Counted from the stretch's first letter, positions 24,481-37,862 are shown. The stretch is DNA of 64,000 nucleotides from Saxidomus purpurata (GCA_022818135.1 JAFMSR010000001.1:8063569-8127568), one strand, 5' to 3'. Notes: generated from the letters alone by a model not told the origin. Numbers and translations: made by a program.

Positions 24481-26409
24481 GACTGATTTAACACTTTATG
24501 CTATTCCACCATTCTTCGAATGGCGGGACATAAGAATCGAAATTAATAGTTTACAAATCAGTCTAATATTGACAAAACGCCAACACTTACTGATGCTAAA
24601 GTCATTCGGTAGTTTTTCGACCATATGGGCAAATTTAGTTATGAACATTTCATTGAATACAAAAGCAAGCTTCCAATCGGTATCATATTCTGGCACCAAA
24701 ACAAAACACTTTTTTATGGTCACAAAACCAAAAGCAAGTTACAAATTGTATGAAGCTGTGCTCTCTATTGCATTATACAATGCTCTTCTGTGCATAATAC
24801 AACTATATTCTGCTTTCAACTTTGTTCACAGCCAAAACTTCGGGTAATTCTTCAATATGAACCAAAACAAAGAAAACAAGTGTGTGTATATATTAAATCA
24901 TATTAATTAATGATGCGGATTTTATTGTTCAAGGTTTTTAAGTGATCCAGTGACTGTTCGATCAAAAGTGTTCATGGTTATAAATTAAACTAAATGAATG
25001 CTCGTTGAGCAAATATGCTTGACTGAATAATTCAACTTCAAATAGAATAAGCACAATCATATCCTCTGTGCAATTAATGCATGGTTATAATGTTTATTCA
25101 GAAGTTCTCTGGGGATATAGAAAGCTTCGCCTCAACTGATGTAATGCTTGTAACGAAAAGGTGATTAAAACATAGTAAACAAGGAAAAACAAAAATAGTT
25201 TAAACGATTCAAACTTTTGTAAAGACTATTATAGGCTATCATACGATTTAATATACACACATATGAACGCAATTTTTTAATTTATATTGATAAAATTACC
25301 CGGAAGATATTACTTAAACATTTTTGGATGCTGTACAATATGTTGCTTTCTGTGACTTTGGGTGTACATTTATTACTTTTTTCTCCTACAGCCGTGCTGG
25401 TGATATTATAGTTTTAACGCAAATACAAAAGTTGATTCGATGAAATTCTTCCTTTTTTCGGTAAATTTGAATTTAACTAAATTGGTTTCAAATATTAAGA
25501 TGGCACTGCCAGCAGAATCATATAATAAAATTATGCTGATTCAAACAATAAACGCTTGGATTTTAACATTTTTTTTATACGAAACTGCCTTTAGACTAGT
25601 CAAATACGTATCAAAAGAAATATTGTTATACATGAAAAGAAAGAAGAATATCTTGTTATAACAAGTAGTAGATTTGTTTTTTGTGAACATATTTCAATGG
25701 CATGTTTTCTTTGAATGTATCTCATTTAGATACAGCTACTTGTTTGGGTGATATATTCATGATTTCATTCTCTTAAATTTCTTTATCAGTGTTCCACATT
25801 CGTGAATGTATTTAGACGACAAAGTACTTTGAATTTTAATTTAAGAAAATATAAACTAAAGGTATATTAAAATAAAAAGAAAATAAATAAACTATGAAAA
25901 AAGCTAAACAAAAACTTACCTATCTGAATACGACTCCTTCGATCTCTTCCTTTGTTCCAATGGCGGATCAGGTTTCCAAAGGCTTTATAGTTCCGTCAAA
26001 TTATGTTCCCCGGATATAATTGTTTCCCCCGCTCACATCATTACGTCACAGATGAAAATGATAAGAGCTAATTGATTGACAAATGGACTCTGAAATCGAC
26101 AAATATAGCTGAAAAAGAAACACGCCGGCTAAAATATTCGATAGGAAGGCTTTCAGACAAAGGTGTATTTAGTATTGGAGTTCTTTGGAGATATTATTGG
26201 ACATGTTTCATATTATCTATATTTGCGCCATTTTATTCTTGTTGTTCGAGTAGATATTTATAAAGTTTCGTCTGATTGGCTCGCAAAAACCGTCATGGTT
26301 GTAAGTGGTTTTATGCAACAACAATAGCTAGTCAAGTAAACAAGTTTACAAACAGATTAATAATATTTTGCTGGGATTGAATATAAACCTTTGAAGCAAT
26401 AGTTTCAAC
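24481..26409. other. Non-coding, nothing recognised
   Basis: Contains a 73-codon plus-strand frame (25440-25661) with hydrophobic patches and a basic end, but no family I recognise and no supporting splice or start context. The rest is AT-rich. Confidence 0.45.
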
Positions 26410-27360
26410 AGAAGTTGGCAAGAGAGTCATGTTGGTCCTTATTATCTTGAGCAAGTTGAATTTCAAGTGGTTATCAATGTAATAAATGTACTAATGTACC
26501 GTATATCTGTAGTACTCTATAGAACTTAATTACTCTGAAGTATTGTTGACCATGATGTTTTCTAAAAGAGGCCAATACAAATATGCCTCAAAGCAAGTTT
26601 TGAGACGTTCCATATGTTGGTTCATAAAAGGAATTTGAAAAAGAACACTGTATAAATAGACAAGACAAGTTTATTGCATCCATATAGGCTAAAAAGCTCA
26701 TGATGACATACACAATACATAATACAAGACATGCAACAAACAGTGGTCCACAATACAAAATACAACACAATTTAACTGAAAATTGATTAGTACAGAGAAG
26801 GTTAGAAATAAACATAAGATTTATTCTGACCTTGGGTTTTGATAAACAAGATTTTTCATATGTTTGATAGTACTTACTCATTTTGATAGTACATAGAGCA
26901 AAATATTTTTTTTTAATTGACAGATGTTTGACAGATATATTTAGTAATAGTGTACTGAGTCTGTACTCCGTAACTTTGTTTCCGTTATGTTGATGAAATG
27001 ATGATGCAGAGCAAGTTTACTGACAATCCATTCATTGGTTTATTAGCATTAGCAATTTTATAATTATATAATTATTTATTTTTAATAATAGGAGGCAACT
27101 GTGTGTAGTGAACTGAAACGTTTTCCTGTTCTCTGAAATGTATCAAGGAAATGATGCTTCAAGGATTACTCTGTAACACTCTACCGATTGGTTCATGAAA
27201 AGAAGCTGTTTCCTTTTTGTTATTTTCAGTAACAGTGGCCTCTTCATGAATTGGAACGGAACTAATTCCTGTAGTTTGAAATGTATCAATTTGCGGATTC
27301 TACAGAGCACGTGTGGTTTGGAACGAAACATTTTCCTATTTCTCACTATTTCCACGTTCA
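26410..27360. repeat. Mixed degenerate repeats
   Basis: A family A head trace lies at 26418-26440 ('ggcaagagagtcatgttggtcctta'-like), AGTACT-type words at 26470-26550, and at 27098-27360 diverged units resembling the 13.35-13.76 kb series ('tttcagtaacagtggcctct', 'tcatgaattggaacgg', 'tttgaaatgtatcaa'). The latter explains the overlapping frames on both strands. Confidence 0.45.
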
Positions 27361-28879
27361 CAGTCTACACAGTAAAACTGGAAACTCATTCCAAGATCCA
27401 CCTTCCTGCCCCGTACAATTTCTTTTCATGTGTGGTATAACAACAGAGTCTAGCCAAACACTTCTTCTTTACTGTTCGCGCAGGGGAGGTAACAAAAGCA
27501 CGTGCTCTTTTTTGTTTGATAAATTTATGTTGTTACTGTAAAAAGTCGATGAAAGAATTTATAAATGTATCAGGAAAGAGCTACTATACATTGTCAAGCG
27601 TTTAGCTTATTGCTCAATCATGAATATTGTTATTAGATATTGTACTTGTAAATGCGTTTATATATGAATAAATATATATATATTTTTCAAAACTAAAGCA
27701 CGTGCTCTGATGTTTGGTCTGAGAGACTGCACGAGAATTTAAGTGGCGTGAACAGCCTGAACGTTTCATACATATGAGCATAAAACCTGTTGTTTCCCGT
27801 GCAAAGCCAGAACAAAATGACTTGTTTTTATCTGTGAAGTATATATCAGACATCTATCTGTGTCTTCGCTCTTGTTTGAGAGCCTTTCTTCATACTAGGT
27901 GATTCCATTGAGTCTTATTTAATGTTCGGACTTACAATGAACTGAATGTAATGATAAAATATAACTGGCAGAGACTCTACCTGGGCTAAATTTTATTATC
28001 ATCTATCATAGAGTGACGATCCTTTGACATACACGTTCTTCTTGTTGATGCCATGTGCAATCGGAGTCACGATTTTCATGTGCATACACTGTAATCAATA
28101 TAGAGGAATTTTTAAATTTGAAGGATGACGTGTACGATTCTGCTTAATATTCTAAAAGAGAATCATATATTTAACTGAAGCTAGGTATCGTGAAATCTGG
28201 CAATGTATCTTTGTGACAGTAATTTCCACTAAAGAAATGGTTGTTATTAAAGAGATATAGCTTAAAACTTGATGCAATTTTAAACCACGTAAAACTATAA
28301 AATTTGCAAAATAAAACCTTCATTCTATTCATATTTGCTTTACAATTTTGGTGGACAGCGATTTGTTATAGAGTAAATCTAGCAGATTATATTCTCGAAA
28401 CATAGATTATGTGTTCAATGAACGTGGAATGATAAATAAATACAATTTCAAAGAAGAACCGATGGCGAAAAATGTCTTATTTTACCACAATCAATCTATA
28501 TAAAATCGCATCCACCAATTAATTGTACAACAACAACTCTACATAGAGTATTGAATGGCTTACGGTACTACAGTATATTTTATATCGCTGATTTTATCAA
28601 TAATGACTGGGAATGCATAACTGAAACTTTCAGGTTAAGTAATAATACTTCCAAAGATTATATTATTTATGTTTTGGAGGTTATTTAGTTTGACATCAGT
28701 TATATGGTATGTCCCTTTAATTACATTTAGTGCACACAAGACGCATTATTCAATATATGTAAACTATAAAATTATGTTCTTCTTCAAAACGAACTCCCCA
28801 TTTAAACACATTTATGAAATAATCTCCTAATTGCATGGTACATTGTATGTCCTTGTTACAATGAACCTAGCTGTTAACC
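27361..28879. other. Non-coding, nothing recognised
   Basis: AT-rich sequence without a frame, array or RNA gene that I can support. Confidence 0.5.
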
Positions 28880-29360
28880 CTGCCAGATGGCGGCGGCATA
28901 TATTGACCATATCTTCCGCCTGTCAATCCGTCCGTCAGGCCCACTAATGTGTGGAGCATAACTCAAAAACTCCTACTGGGAATCAATTGACACTTCATAT
29001 ATATTGTTAGGGGACAATGCAAAGCGCAGGAACTGTAACTCTTGCTTCATTTATGTTTTGAGTTACTGACCTTAGATGCCTGTTCTTGTGCGGAGTACCG
29101 GTATATCTTGAGAATTACTGAAAGGAATCAGTTGTTACTTCATTTGTTGATACAGGGAAATGAGAGGAAGTGCAGCGCACAAGAAAATATAACCCTGACT
29201 TAATTATTGTGGGAATTACTGCCTTTAGGTAAGTTATCTTATTGAAGGGAACCAATCGATACTTTATATATTAGTCAAGGCCAATGAGATGAAGTGAAGT
29301 GCTCAAAATAGACATGACTCTATGATTAATCATTTAACAGTTACTGCCCTTGTTCTAGTT
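28880..29360 (+). repeat. Degenerate tandem repeat, ~140 bp unit, three units
   Basis: Units near 28945, 29105 and 29235 share 'ggNaatcaNttgNNacttcatat', 'gg.aaatgagaNgaagtgNagNgc', 'aactcttgNctNaatNat' and 'gttactgNcctta'. It begins with 'cgtccgtcaggcccact', a phrase common at one edge of such clam repeats. Confidence 0.65.
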
Positions 29361-29507
29361 TCATTTATTTAAGAAGATACTCCTACAATAGTTGAAATAA
29401 CACATGAGAACAAAGGGAAATCGTGGTTATTTTTATTTAAATAAGTGCTGTTATTTTCAATCAAAGCTGCCACACGGGGACACATGTCATTTTATATGGA
29501 CAGCTCT

Positions 29508-30116
29508 TGTTTATAACATTTACCCATCCTGAGATTAATCAACGTGTGTTTTCTTCCAACCTTGTACTCCCTACGGGACATAATTATATCATTAAATTGC
29601 TAATAGTATCAAACTATTAGGAATTTTGTTTCTATCGTATTAAACAACAGATTTATGTTCGTTCCAAACAGGATGTAGAGAATAACAATACATTAACGTT
29701 TTAATTCCACTATTAACCAAGAAGAGACATGTTTAGATTAACATTTGTTTTCGTCAGTTATGTTGGGATGCGTTATTCTGAACATAGTAAAATTGTCATT
29801 ATAAACAGAATTTAAACATGTTCATTTGCGTGACATTATTTTCTTTATACGAAGAACTTATTCACATTTAAAAGGTCAGTTGAGTCCAGTCAGCGAAAAC
29901 TTATATGTTATACAAGTTTCAGCGTGGGAAATATTTAATTCAGCCGTCCTCCTAAACGTTGCATGTTTTGAACGTCAAATGATTTTGTAAATTCAAAGTG
30001 ATCCAGTGTCTTTAATGTCGCCCTATCTGTAGTAACTTGTTTTTATTCCGCTTTGTTAGCTTGAAAATTGAAATTCACAAGACTTAGAACAGGTCCTTCG
30101 TTTTTCAGCTGGGTTA
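29508..30116 (+). repeat. Local segmental duplication, copy 1
   Basis: About 600 bp homologous to 30117-30795. Shared landmarks in order: 'cagctcttgtt', 'acccatcctgagattaatc', 'tccctacgggacataat', 'caacagatt', 'acatttNgttttaattccact', 'agaagag.catNtttagattaaca', 'gaacatagta', 'gcgtgacat', 'gcgtgggaaatattta' and 'gtaacttgttt...attccgct'. Confidence 0.9.
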
Positions 30117-30795
30117 TCAGCTCTTGTTATAACATTAACCCATCCTGAGATTAATCTTCCAGTCCGGTAAGTCCCTACGGGACATAATCTTTCATAAAAT
30201 CGCTAATGTTAACTAACTTTTAGCGTGTTCGTTTTTATCATATTAATCAACAGATTCGTACTCGTCCAAACAAGTTATACATTAACATTTTAATTCCACT
30301 CTTTACTCAGAAGAGGCATCTTTAGATTAACATTTTGTGTTCCTCTGATAGCGGGGAGGTACTATTGTGAACATAGTACATGTACAATTGTCATTACAAA
30401 TAGATTTTGCGTGACATCCATTTTTTAAACGAAGTATTCATTTACGTTAAAAAAAACGTGCTGAGTCCCCTGTCAGCGCAAACGTATGTATTAAACAAGT
30501 ATTAACGTGGGAAATATTTAACTGAACTGTCTCTAGGGTATCTTTACTAAGCTTATCAGGTTTTTGTAACAGCTATATATAAAAACGTATTCACACTGCT
30601 GCTAAAAGAAAACTGCTTGCACCAACGATGCACATTTCCGGTATTTGGATTCAGACGTTGGTTTTCTCTAAAAGTCTCAATGTATTTCGACCCGCATCCG
30701 ACATTAATGTCACCTTATATGTCGTAACTTGTTTAATTCCGCTTCGTTATCCAGAAAGTTGAAATTGCCAAGGTCAGGTCCTTTGTTTTTCATCT
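30117..30795 (+). repeat. Local segmental duplication, copy 2
   Basis: Head-to-tail second copy of 29508-30116. It is longer by about 70 bp owing to extra sequence around 30540-30700. The following minisatellite begins where the copy's 'ggtcctttgtttttca' end is reached. Confidence 0.9.
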
Positions 30796-31252
30796 TCTTA
30801 CATCCAGGGTTTCAGCTTCTTACATTCGAGGTTTCAGCTACTTACATCCAAGGCTTCAGCTACGTACATCCAAGGTTTCATCTTCTTACATCCAAGGTTT
30901 CAGCTACTTACATTCGAGGTTTCAGCTACTTACATCCAAGGTTTCATCTTCTTACATCCAAGGTTTCAGCTACTTACATTCGAGGTTTCAGCTACTTACA
31001 TTCGAGGTTTCAGCTACTTACATCCAGGGTTTCAGCTACTTACATTCGAGGTTTCAGCTACTTACATTCGAGGTTTCGCTACTTACATCCAAGGTTCACC
31101 TACCCAAGGTTCAATTCGAGGTTTCAGCACTAATCCGAGGTTTAGCTACTTACATCCAGGGTTTCAGCTACTTACATCCAAGGTTTCAGCTACTTACATC
31201 CAAGGTTTCAGCTACTTACATCCAAGGTTTCAGCTACTTAAATCCAAGGTTT
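30791..31252 (+). repeat. 22-bp minisatellite, about 20 units
   Basis: Unit of the form 'tttcagctacttacatccaagg', with two alternating variants at the end ('catccaagg' and 'cattcgagg'). Because 22 is not a multiple of three, three units make a 22-codon period, and no stop arises; this produces an artificial 134-codon frame. The last units near 31080-31140 are irregular. Confidence 0.95.
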
Positions 31253-31330
31253 CCCCCCCCCACACCCACCCCCCCCCACCCCCCCCCCCCCCCACCCCCC
31301 CCCCCCCCCCACCCCCCCCCCCCCCCCCCC

Positions 31331-31401
<71 letters not shown>
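31253..31401. repeat. 149-bp near-pure C tract inside the minisatellite
   Basis: Almost uninterrupted cytosine with a few A, flanked on both sides by minisatellite sequence ('ccaaggttt' on the left, 'ttcgaggtttcag' on the right to 31416). It replaces the expected 13 or so bases of one unit. On the minus strand it is a G tract able in principle to form G-quadruplexes. It may be a true expansion or a sequencing/assembly artefact. The polyglycine frames are meaningless. Confidence 0.95.
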
Positions 31402-31416
31402 TTCGAGGTTTCAGAG

Positions 31417-32639
31417 GTAAATAGCAAGAAATACTAGCTTGAGCACCGCCATACCGGCAACCTATTCCTGGAATATCTAAATACCGTCGTTGATACCTTA
31501 ATACAAACATGTAATCGCCAAGATCTGCACACCAAGTATAAAAATTCATGTTTTTGAAGTAAACTAGTTTGACGTTCCCAAAATGTAGTTGTTTGTCAAA
31601 GGTTAATTAGCAAGAGTATCTCGAACTCCTCGATCGCATGCGAGCATTGATTCATGTCACCTGTCTCCGGCTACATAGCAATTATTACGTGCGGTACTCT
31701 TACAACACGCATACTATATCATTTATGTTTTTGGGCCTGGAAGAGGGATACGTCCTTAGTTAACGTAGTTATAATTGATGTATGATATTGTTTAGATTGG
31801 AACCGAAGAGACAGAAAAGTTGCATGGGGATATGGTTTGTTTTTGAAGTTTTGTTCACAGACACTGTTGTTTGTTTTTGTTTGTTTGTTTTCATTTTGAG
31901 ATAAGCTATTTTCGTCGAGCAAAAACATTCATTTACGTCATGCGAAAAACACGAACTCGAGAGAAAATACTCGGGAGACCATTTGTTAGTAAATGCAATA
32001 GACCGATTGCAAACCATTTATAGATAAATGAAAGTAAAATTTATCTTTATTACATAGTAGATTTATTAAACTATAACACGTCAAACAGAGAATAAATGCT
32101 CTAAAATGGCATGTTTGTCTTTCTGAAGTTCAAGCTAGACAAGCGTTATTTTGCTTAACCGGAAGTTTTGATCGTTGTATTAATATTAAACGTCTTCAGT
32201 GGTCTTTTCTCTTTAACTATGTTTCGGTCTGCTTCGAATAAATGCGTGGATTCCGGAAGGGGCATCGATCGAATCACGTTTCACAATTATAGGAGGAGAG
32301 TAACTCGGTCTTTAAGTGGTATGTGGCTCATTAGACAGTCAAGTTCAAGAATGGTTCACGCCAACTGCTTTTTCCCTTTCAGATTGCATGAAAAGAACAA
32401 AGTTCGTTTGTTAGGTTTCAGTCGTACCTTTTAAAACAAATAATTATGTAAATTAACTTATTTTATGATACAATTCAAAAGATGTTTAATATTGTAGTAC
32501 ATGAAGATTCGTGATAAAAGCAATACCAGGTTCTGTCTTCTAGCCAAATGGTATGTTCATATTAACCGTTTATTACTTAAAGTCTTATGTAAATGATGTA
32601 GACAGTCACTTCACTGGTCCGTTTATCTGTAAAATATTG
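31417..32639. other. Non-coding, nothing recognised
   Basis: AT-rich. The frames at 31.7-32.4 kb are short and show no domain features. Confidence 0.5.
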
Positions 32640-33930
32640 TGAGAAATTTCTCAATAAATGTTTATGCTTTTTGGCATTGTCCCGGCCAATTATGTACAAC
32701 CGCATATTTGATATACGGTTTTGTGACATCACAATAAGATTACGCAAGATATTATCATGACGTATCTGTAGGAGGGAAACAGTAATAATGCATATTTATT
32801 CCATTTTGTTTGTCTTTGTTTTCTCTTATTGATGAGTTTGCGTTTTTTGGTGTGTTTTACAGATATACTTCTGATTCATGAAGCTATAATTATTTTATCT
32901 ACATATACATATCTGCTAACTAAGCTTGCCCATTGCTTCATGTAACACTGTACAATCTTATAAGAAACTTTGTAGTGGTATTTCTCTCCCAAAAGACGGA
33001 CTGACACTGCTCTGGTACGTAAGCTACAAGTTTTCTTCATAACAGGCATTTAACACTAAACGGATAAACATTTGGTACAACTTTGTGAAAAATAAGATGG
33101 GATGCATAAAGGTTCCATAGATATTGTGTGTGCTGATCGTAGGATTGCGTATTTACCACATATCAAAACATCTGAGTAATCATCAGAAATGTTTCCAATA
33201 GTATTTATTGTTAAATCTGTTTCACTAGATCTAGTAGTGACATTGTTTTTTATTCTATTTTAGTTTTGTTTTCTATTTTAGTTTTGTTTTTCTCTTTCAC
33301 TAGCGACTATTTAACTTTAAATTAAATGCACTCAATGGATTATTTTTGTACAAAATAGGGTCAGTAATGTCAACTATTTACCAATAAGGAACAATTCATG
33401 ACATTGTAGTAAGCATGTGGTTTGTTTGTGGGTTGTTTTTTTGTGTAAAAAGGGCACTAACTTAGAAGACAACATAAAACAGGAAGCAGTTTAACGTGTC
33501 TTTGGAAACCAAGTGTTTATTCGATGATAAACTAGTCTAGACGGCTTTTAAACAGACAAGGAATACTCTTATTCAAACAATACATTACTTCAGTCAAAAA
33601 GGTATCTGTACATACATCAATGGGGTTATTTTTGTACGATTGGCTTGCAATCTATAGTATAATCGGTTGCACTTTGAGCTTTATAAAAGAAACTTTGCTT
33701 CTTCTTCTTTAATAGTCTTAGAATAATGTTTTATACTGATCAGCAACTGCCTAATCAATAGTTCCAAGGTGATCCAGTTGCATATGCGATTTCCAAGTAA
33801 ATTCCATCTTAAAGTTTGTTTAACGTAACGCTGCCCGCTCTCAGATTTTGGTGAAAAAAAACACGGTTCTACAAACTGTTTGAAATTAACCTATTTTAGA
33901 ACGAATCATCAGATAAAAAGGTTACTGTAT
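32640..33930 (+). repeat. Large diverged duplication, copy 1
   Basis: Homologous in collinear order to 36115-37862. Landmarks: 'taaatgttNa.NNttttggcatt', 'cctggcca...ttgtacaa', 'gtagtg.tatt', 'ctctggt', 'actttgtgaaaaataagat', 'aaacagacaaggaat', 'tgtacgattggct', 'aatcNgttgcattt', 'gaaactttgcttc' and 'ttttggtgaaaaa' then 'tagaacgaatcatcaNata'. Confidence 0.75.
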
Positions 33931-36114
33931 AAATTGCCTTTCTATATTTTTTAAAATATACGCTACTGAATTATAAAGCGTTATAAACACTTTTGAAATT
34001 CCAGTTTAAACGTATTGTGTAGCGGTTCCGTTAAATCAGCCTCACCAACATTTTTTAACAGATTTTCTCAAATAGCTTTGTAGGTTTGTGCTTGTGTTGT
34101 TGATTGTTACCACTACTTTTAGAGCATATGTTTCAGTATATCAATTGGAGATTTGTTTGACTGTTAATGAGCAGCTTCAATGTTGCAATAAGTTTCTCTG
34201 TGATGTGTTGTGATCCATTGTTATCACCATAAGCTGTGGGATTATCAAAATAAAATTCATGGTAAATTTATGCAATTTATACCATGTATAAATTTTCTTT
34301 ATTTTATATGCGGGATTAAGAGCTGTACATTGCTTGCCAGATTTCATGTCAACAACATTTATTTCTGCTTCAACTCAGAGCTTTGTCTTTATTTAAACCG
34401 AGTGGTCATCTTTTTATTATCAATGTTGATGTTTTTATTATTTATTACGAATGAAACATTTTGAATTTTGTTTCAGATTTTATTTTGTGTCTTCATTTTT
34501 ATAAACGATGGAATATATCAGCGGTCTGGTTAAAGAACGTCACAACATAACATTTTGCAAGAATGGCTGTAATGAATAAAGCAAGCAAGGTACGGACGGT
34601 AAGTGTTCTCTTCTTGACCTGAAGTATTTATTTTGTACTATACAATGTATAAGCATAAATGGTACCTGGCTTTGATACATTTCCAAGCAGAGCACTCGAC
34701 TTTCAAGAAGTATTGTACGTAACAAAATGCAATTTTAAGAACATATGTCGGGAAAAACTTTCTGTAATAAATCTCTATCCGTCTGAAATAATTGAACAAC
34801 TTCACATGGATTATTGAATATTTTACGGGACTGTAATGTATTTTGAATTAAGTGTCCCTTAAATTCCACACCAGTTTTAGGGAGTCCTTCTTTAATATGC
34901 CTATACTCATAACCATTACTAGGGTCCGATGTTTGTATTCTTCCTTTGGAGGTATAAGAAGAACACACTTTTTCTTTTATCAGCGCGCAGTAAACTTAAG
35001 TAAAACATATACACAGTCTGCTTTCCTTTGGTATTAGAGTGGGGGAACCTATGCTGGAGGTATTTTGAATGTATATCAGCTGTTCAGAAAGCAGGAAATC
35101 CTAACCATTTTGATTTGCCCCAGCGAAAACATAATGCTATCCCTGCTAAATCGAAACAAGATGTTGATGTGCTTCATCACGTGACTATTGTCCTTCTGGG
35201 AGCTATTGACACGACACATGTCAAAACTTGAAATTTCACAACAAAGGGAACCAATGCTGGTGGTATGTGATATTTGACAATCAACAGGTTGGAAATAGTT
35301 TTAAGAGCCTTAATATTAACAAACAAGATATAACAGTTTCCATAGAATATATAGTTTTATACAAAAGAAGTAAGTTTTATCAAAAATGCTAACTTTAACT
35401 GGGTGATTTTGATGTCTATATTTAAGAATTTTTCTAGCGAAATGGATCAAGTACAATTGTATCAGCTTCTTTGATGTCACAGAGGTGCACACGTGGCTTT
35501 TGATTTGATTTGATTTGATGAGAATTTTATCAAGGTCCGTCCAAAAGAGCACTTATGTTAGCTTAATATTTGGATGAGACCCCTTTTGTGCACACGTGGC
35601 TATCAATAGTCAATACGTTTGCTTTTAAAGCATTCCATCGACTGTCAATGCTGAATATACCATGAAAAATATTTCTTCATCTGCTTTTCTGTAAATAGCT
35701 GTTTTTCGGAGATACCACCAGCTAGGGTACCACATGGTTACATTATTACTTTTCGAGCAACCTCGTAATATCTCATTGGCAACACACACTATGGCCTGGA
35801 TACTAGTATGAAATTGGAGTTATCTTAACTACTAGGATATGGTTAGGCTGAAATATTCGTTTGTTAACGTGTTAGGTTTTATCTAAAACATTTGTTAGGG
35901 TTGTTAGATGTTTCAATAACTTACAGTTGGAGACCATACAGACCGTACGGGCTTACAAATTACGTCTTCTAATATTACCAACACACGTAAAGTTTTGTCC
36001 CAGTTGTACAGTTAACCAAATTATCCGTTAACAGTAACGTTCATTTATTGTTTTCTTTCATATAACTTGGTAGACATATCGTATATGATAAACCGCTGTA
36101 TATGTATGAAAATC
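33931..36114. other. Non-coding, nothing recognised
   Basis: Contains several short frames on both strands at 34.2-35.3 kb. None carries a recognised motif. A (TTTGA)n-like tract lies at 35500-35520. Confidence 0.45.
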
Positions 36115-37862
36115 ATGTAAGTAATTTCTAGCTAAATGTTAAAACGTTTTGGCATTTTCCTGGCCACTTTTGTACAATGAGATCATATTAAGATCACACA
36201 AGACAGTATTACAAGTCTACGCATCTGAAGACGTTTGTATCAAAAACGGGTAGAATGAATCTGACAAGTATGATTTTAGCGCACCTGTACTTGGAATGCC
36301 GAGGTGAATTTTAGGATCCCGCTTAGTCTGTTACAAACAACATCACGTCTAAAACCACTGGGAAAACTTTACCAGAACCTCACATGAATGTTCTTCGTAT
36401 GATTCTCTGTCAAAATTGATCGAAGAATTCCATTTCATGCAGAGCTGAATGATAAAAGTAATAAGAGTAATCTTTGTCAAGTGAATCCCTACCAAGTTTG
36501 TTCAAGTTATGCCCCTTGTGTCTTAACTGGCCTCGCGCTAAGTGTTACATAATTATATGTCAATACTGTGAAAATGTTTTTGTCAAAGATCGCATGGCCA
36601 CATATCTTAAATACTTGAGTTTGTAGTATTGCCTAGTAGTCCTGTACTAAGATTGTTCAAATCATAACCCTGAAATCAAATTTGACCATTCCCTGGGTGT
36701 CAGAAGTTTAACTTAAACTAAATACATTTAGGACAAATAACAATACATTTTGTTGGAAAGGACTGATTCAGTTTTTCAAAATAAATTCACAAACTTAGGG
36801 TCACGGTCACTGTTCTAAAGTACAATCTCTGTTACTAAAAATACAAAACAAATATGGTAAAAACTTTAATAGGCATATATTTTGAACAATTTGTGTACAA
36901 AAGCAATATCTCTGTGTTAGTTTATAATGTTGACGTGTTTGCGGTGTGTTGGACTTGCCGTGATCTTGGCGTGAAGGGCAATGATACCCTAGTGAGCGAC
37001 ATATGGCCATAATAGCCCTCTTGCTTTGTTTTTTGTTTATTAATGTGTTTAATGTTTTACATTTCAAATATATAGTCCTATTTCAGGTTTTATTTTTTTT
37101 TATACATATATATCTACTTCTAAGGTTGACAAACGGTTCAAGACCATAATATCTCATAAATTATTTTGTAGTGTTATTAATATTTCAATAGGGCCCACTA
37201 GGAAATGCTCTGGTGCATTTCGCAAGATTCGGGCTTTCTTAAAATTTGACTAGGCTAAATGGGTATACATTTTATATGACTTTGTGAAAAATAAGATACA
37301 TGAATATTCCAGAGATAAAGTATTGGCTGGTAAAATAATTATTTAACTGTTGCCTAGCTTTTTGTATGACCGATTACTTCTTAGAGAATAAGTGGTACCC
37401 AATGCAAATATCACATGAAAGACTACTTTTATGCTAATGAGGGCTGCTTTCCAGAGTTTCCTGTAAAACCTGGGAATAACTCTCAGCTTTTATTACATAA
37501 GGACACAGTTCAGTGTCCACGGATATCAATTTGTGCTTAAACGATAATGAAAATGTCCGTAGAGGTTTATTAAACAGAAAAGGAATGCATTAAATCAGCC
37601 AAAAGGGTCATTTACAATTGTATCAATAATATTCAACGTTTTCAAAATACAAACTTAATGGCATACATGTATGATTGGCTCGTAATAAATACGTCTAATC
37701 AGTTGCATTTGAAACTTTATAATCGAATATTTGCTTCTGTTTATTCAGTAGTCATTGGCTAGAAATTGTTTGCACTGTTTAAACTAGAATTGTTAGTAAT
37801 CTGATAAAGATTTCGGTGAAAAAATAAGTTTTTCAAACATGTTTTAGCACGAATCATCAAAT
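36115..37862 (+). repeat. Large diverged duplication, copy 2
   Basis: Collinear with 32640-33930 but interrupted at roughly 36240-37150 by an inverted family A element. Homology resumes at about 37160 ('ttttgtagtgttatt') and ends at 'acgaatcatcaaataata' just before a plus-strand family A copy begins. Confidence 0.7.
36290..37035 (-). repeat. Dispersed repeat family A, minus-strand copy nested in a duplication
   Basis: The head is at the right end: the reverse complement of 36985-37025 reads 'gcaagagggctattatgg', 'ccatatgtcgctcac'. Internally, 36493-36523 is the reverse complement of the 'gaacaaacttggta' motif. It interrupts the second copy of the 32.6-kb duplication, so it inserted after that duplication or was lost from the other copy. 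Confidence 0.6.

Noticed and set aside
30729..31133. 134-codon plus-strand frame
   Set aside because: Translation of the 22-bp minisatellite; periodic, with no start or splice context.
31230..31549. Polyglycine open frames on the minus strand
   Set aside because: They are only the translation of the C tract.
34735..34968. 77-codon minus-strand frame with protein-like composition
   Set aside because: No ATG, no known motif and no convincing splice partner. Worth a database search, but not enough for a call.
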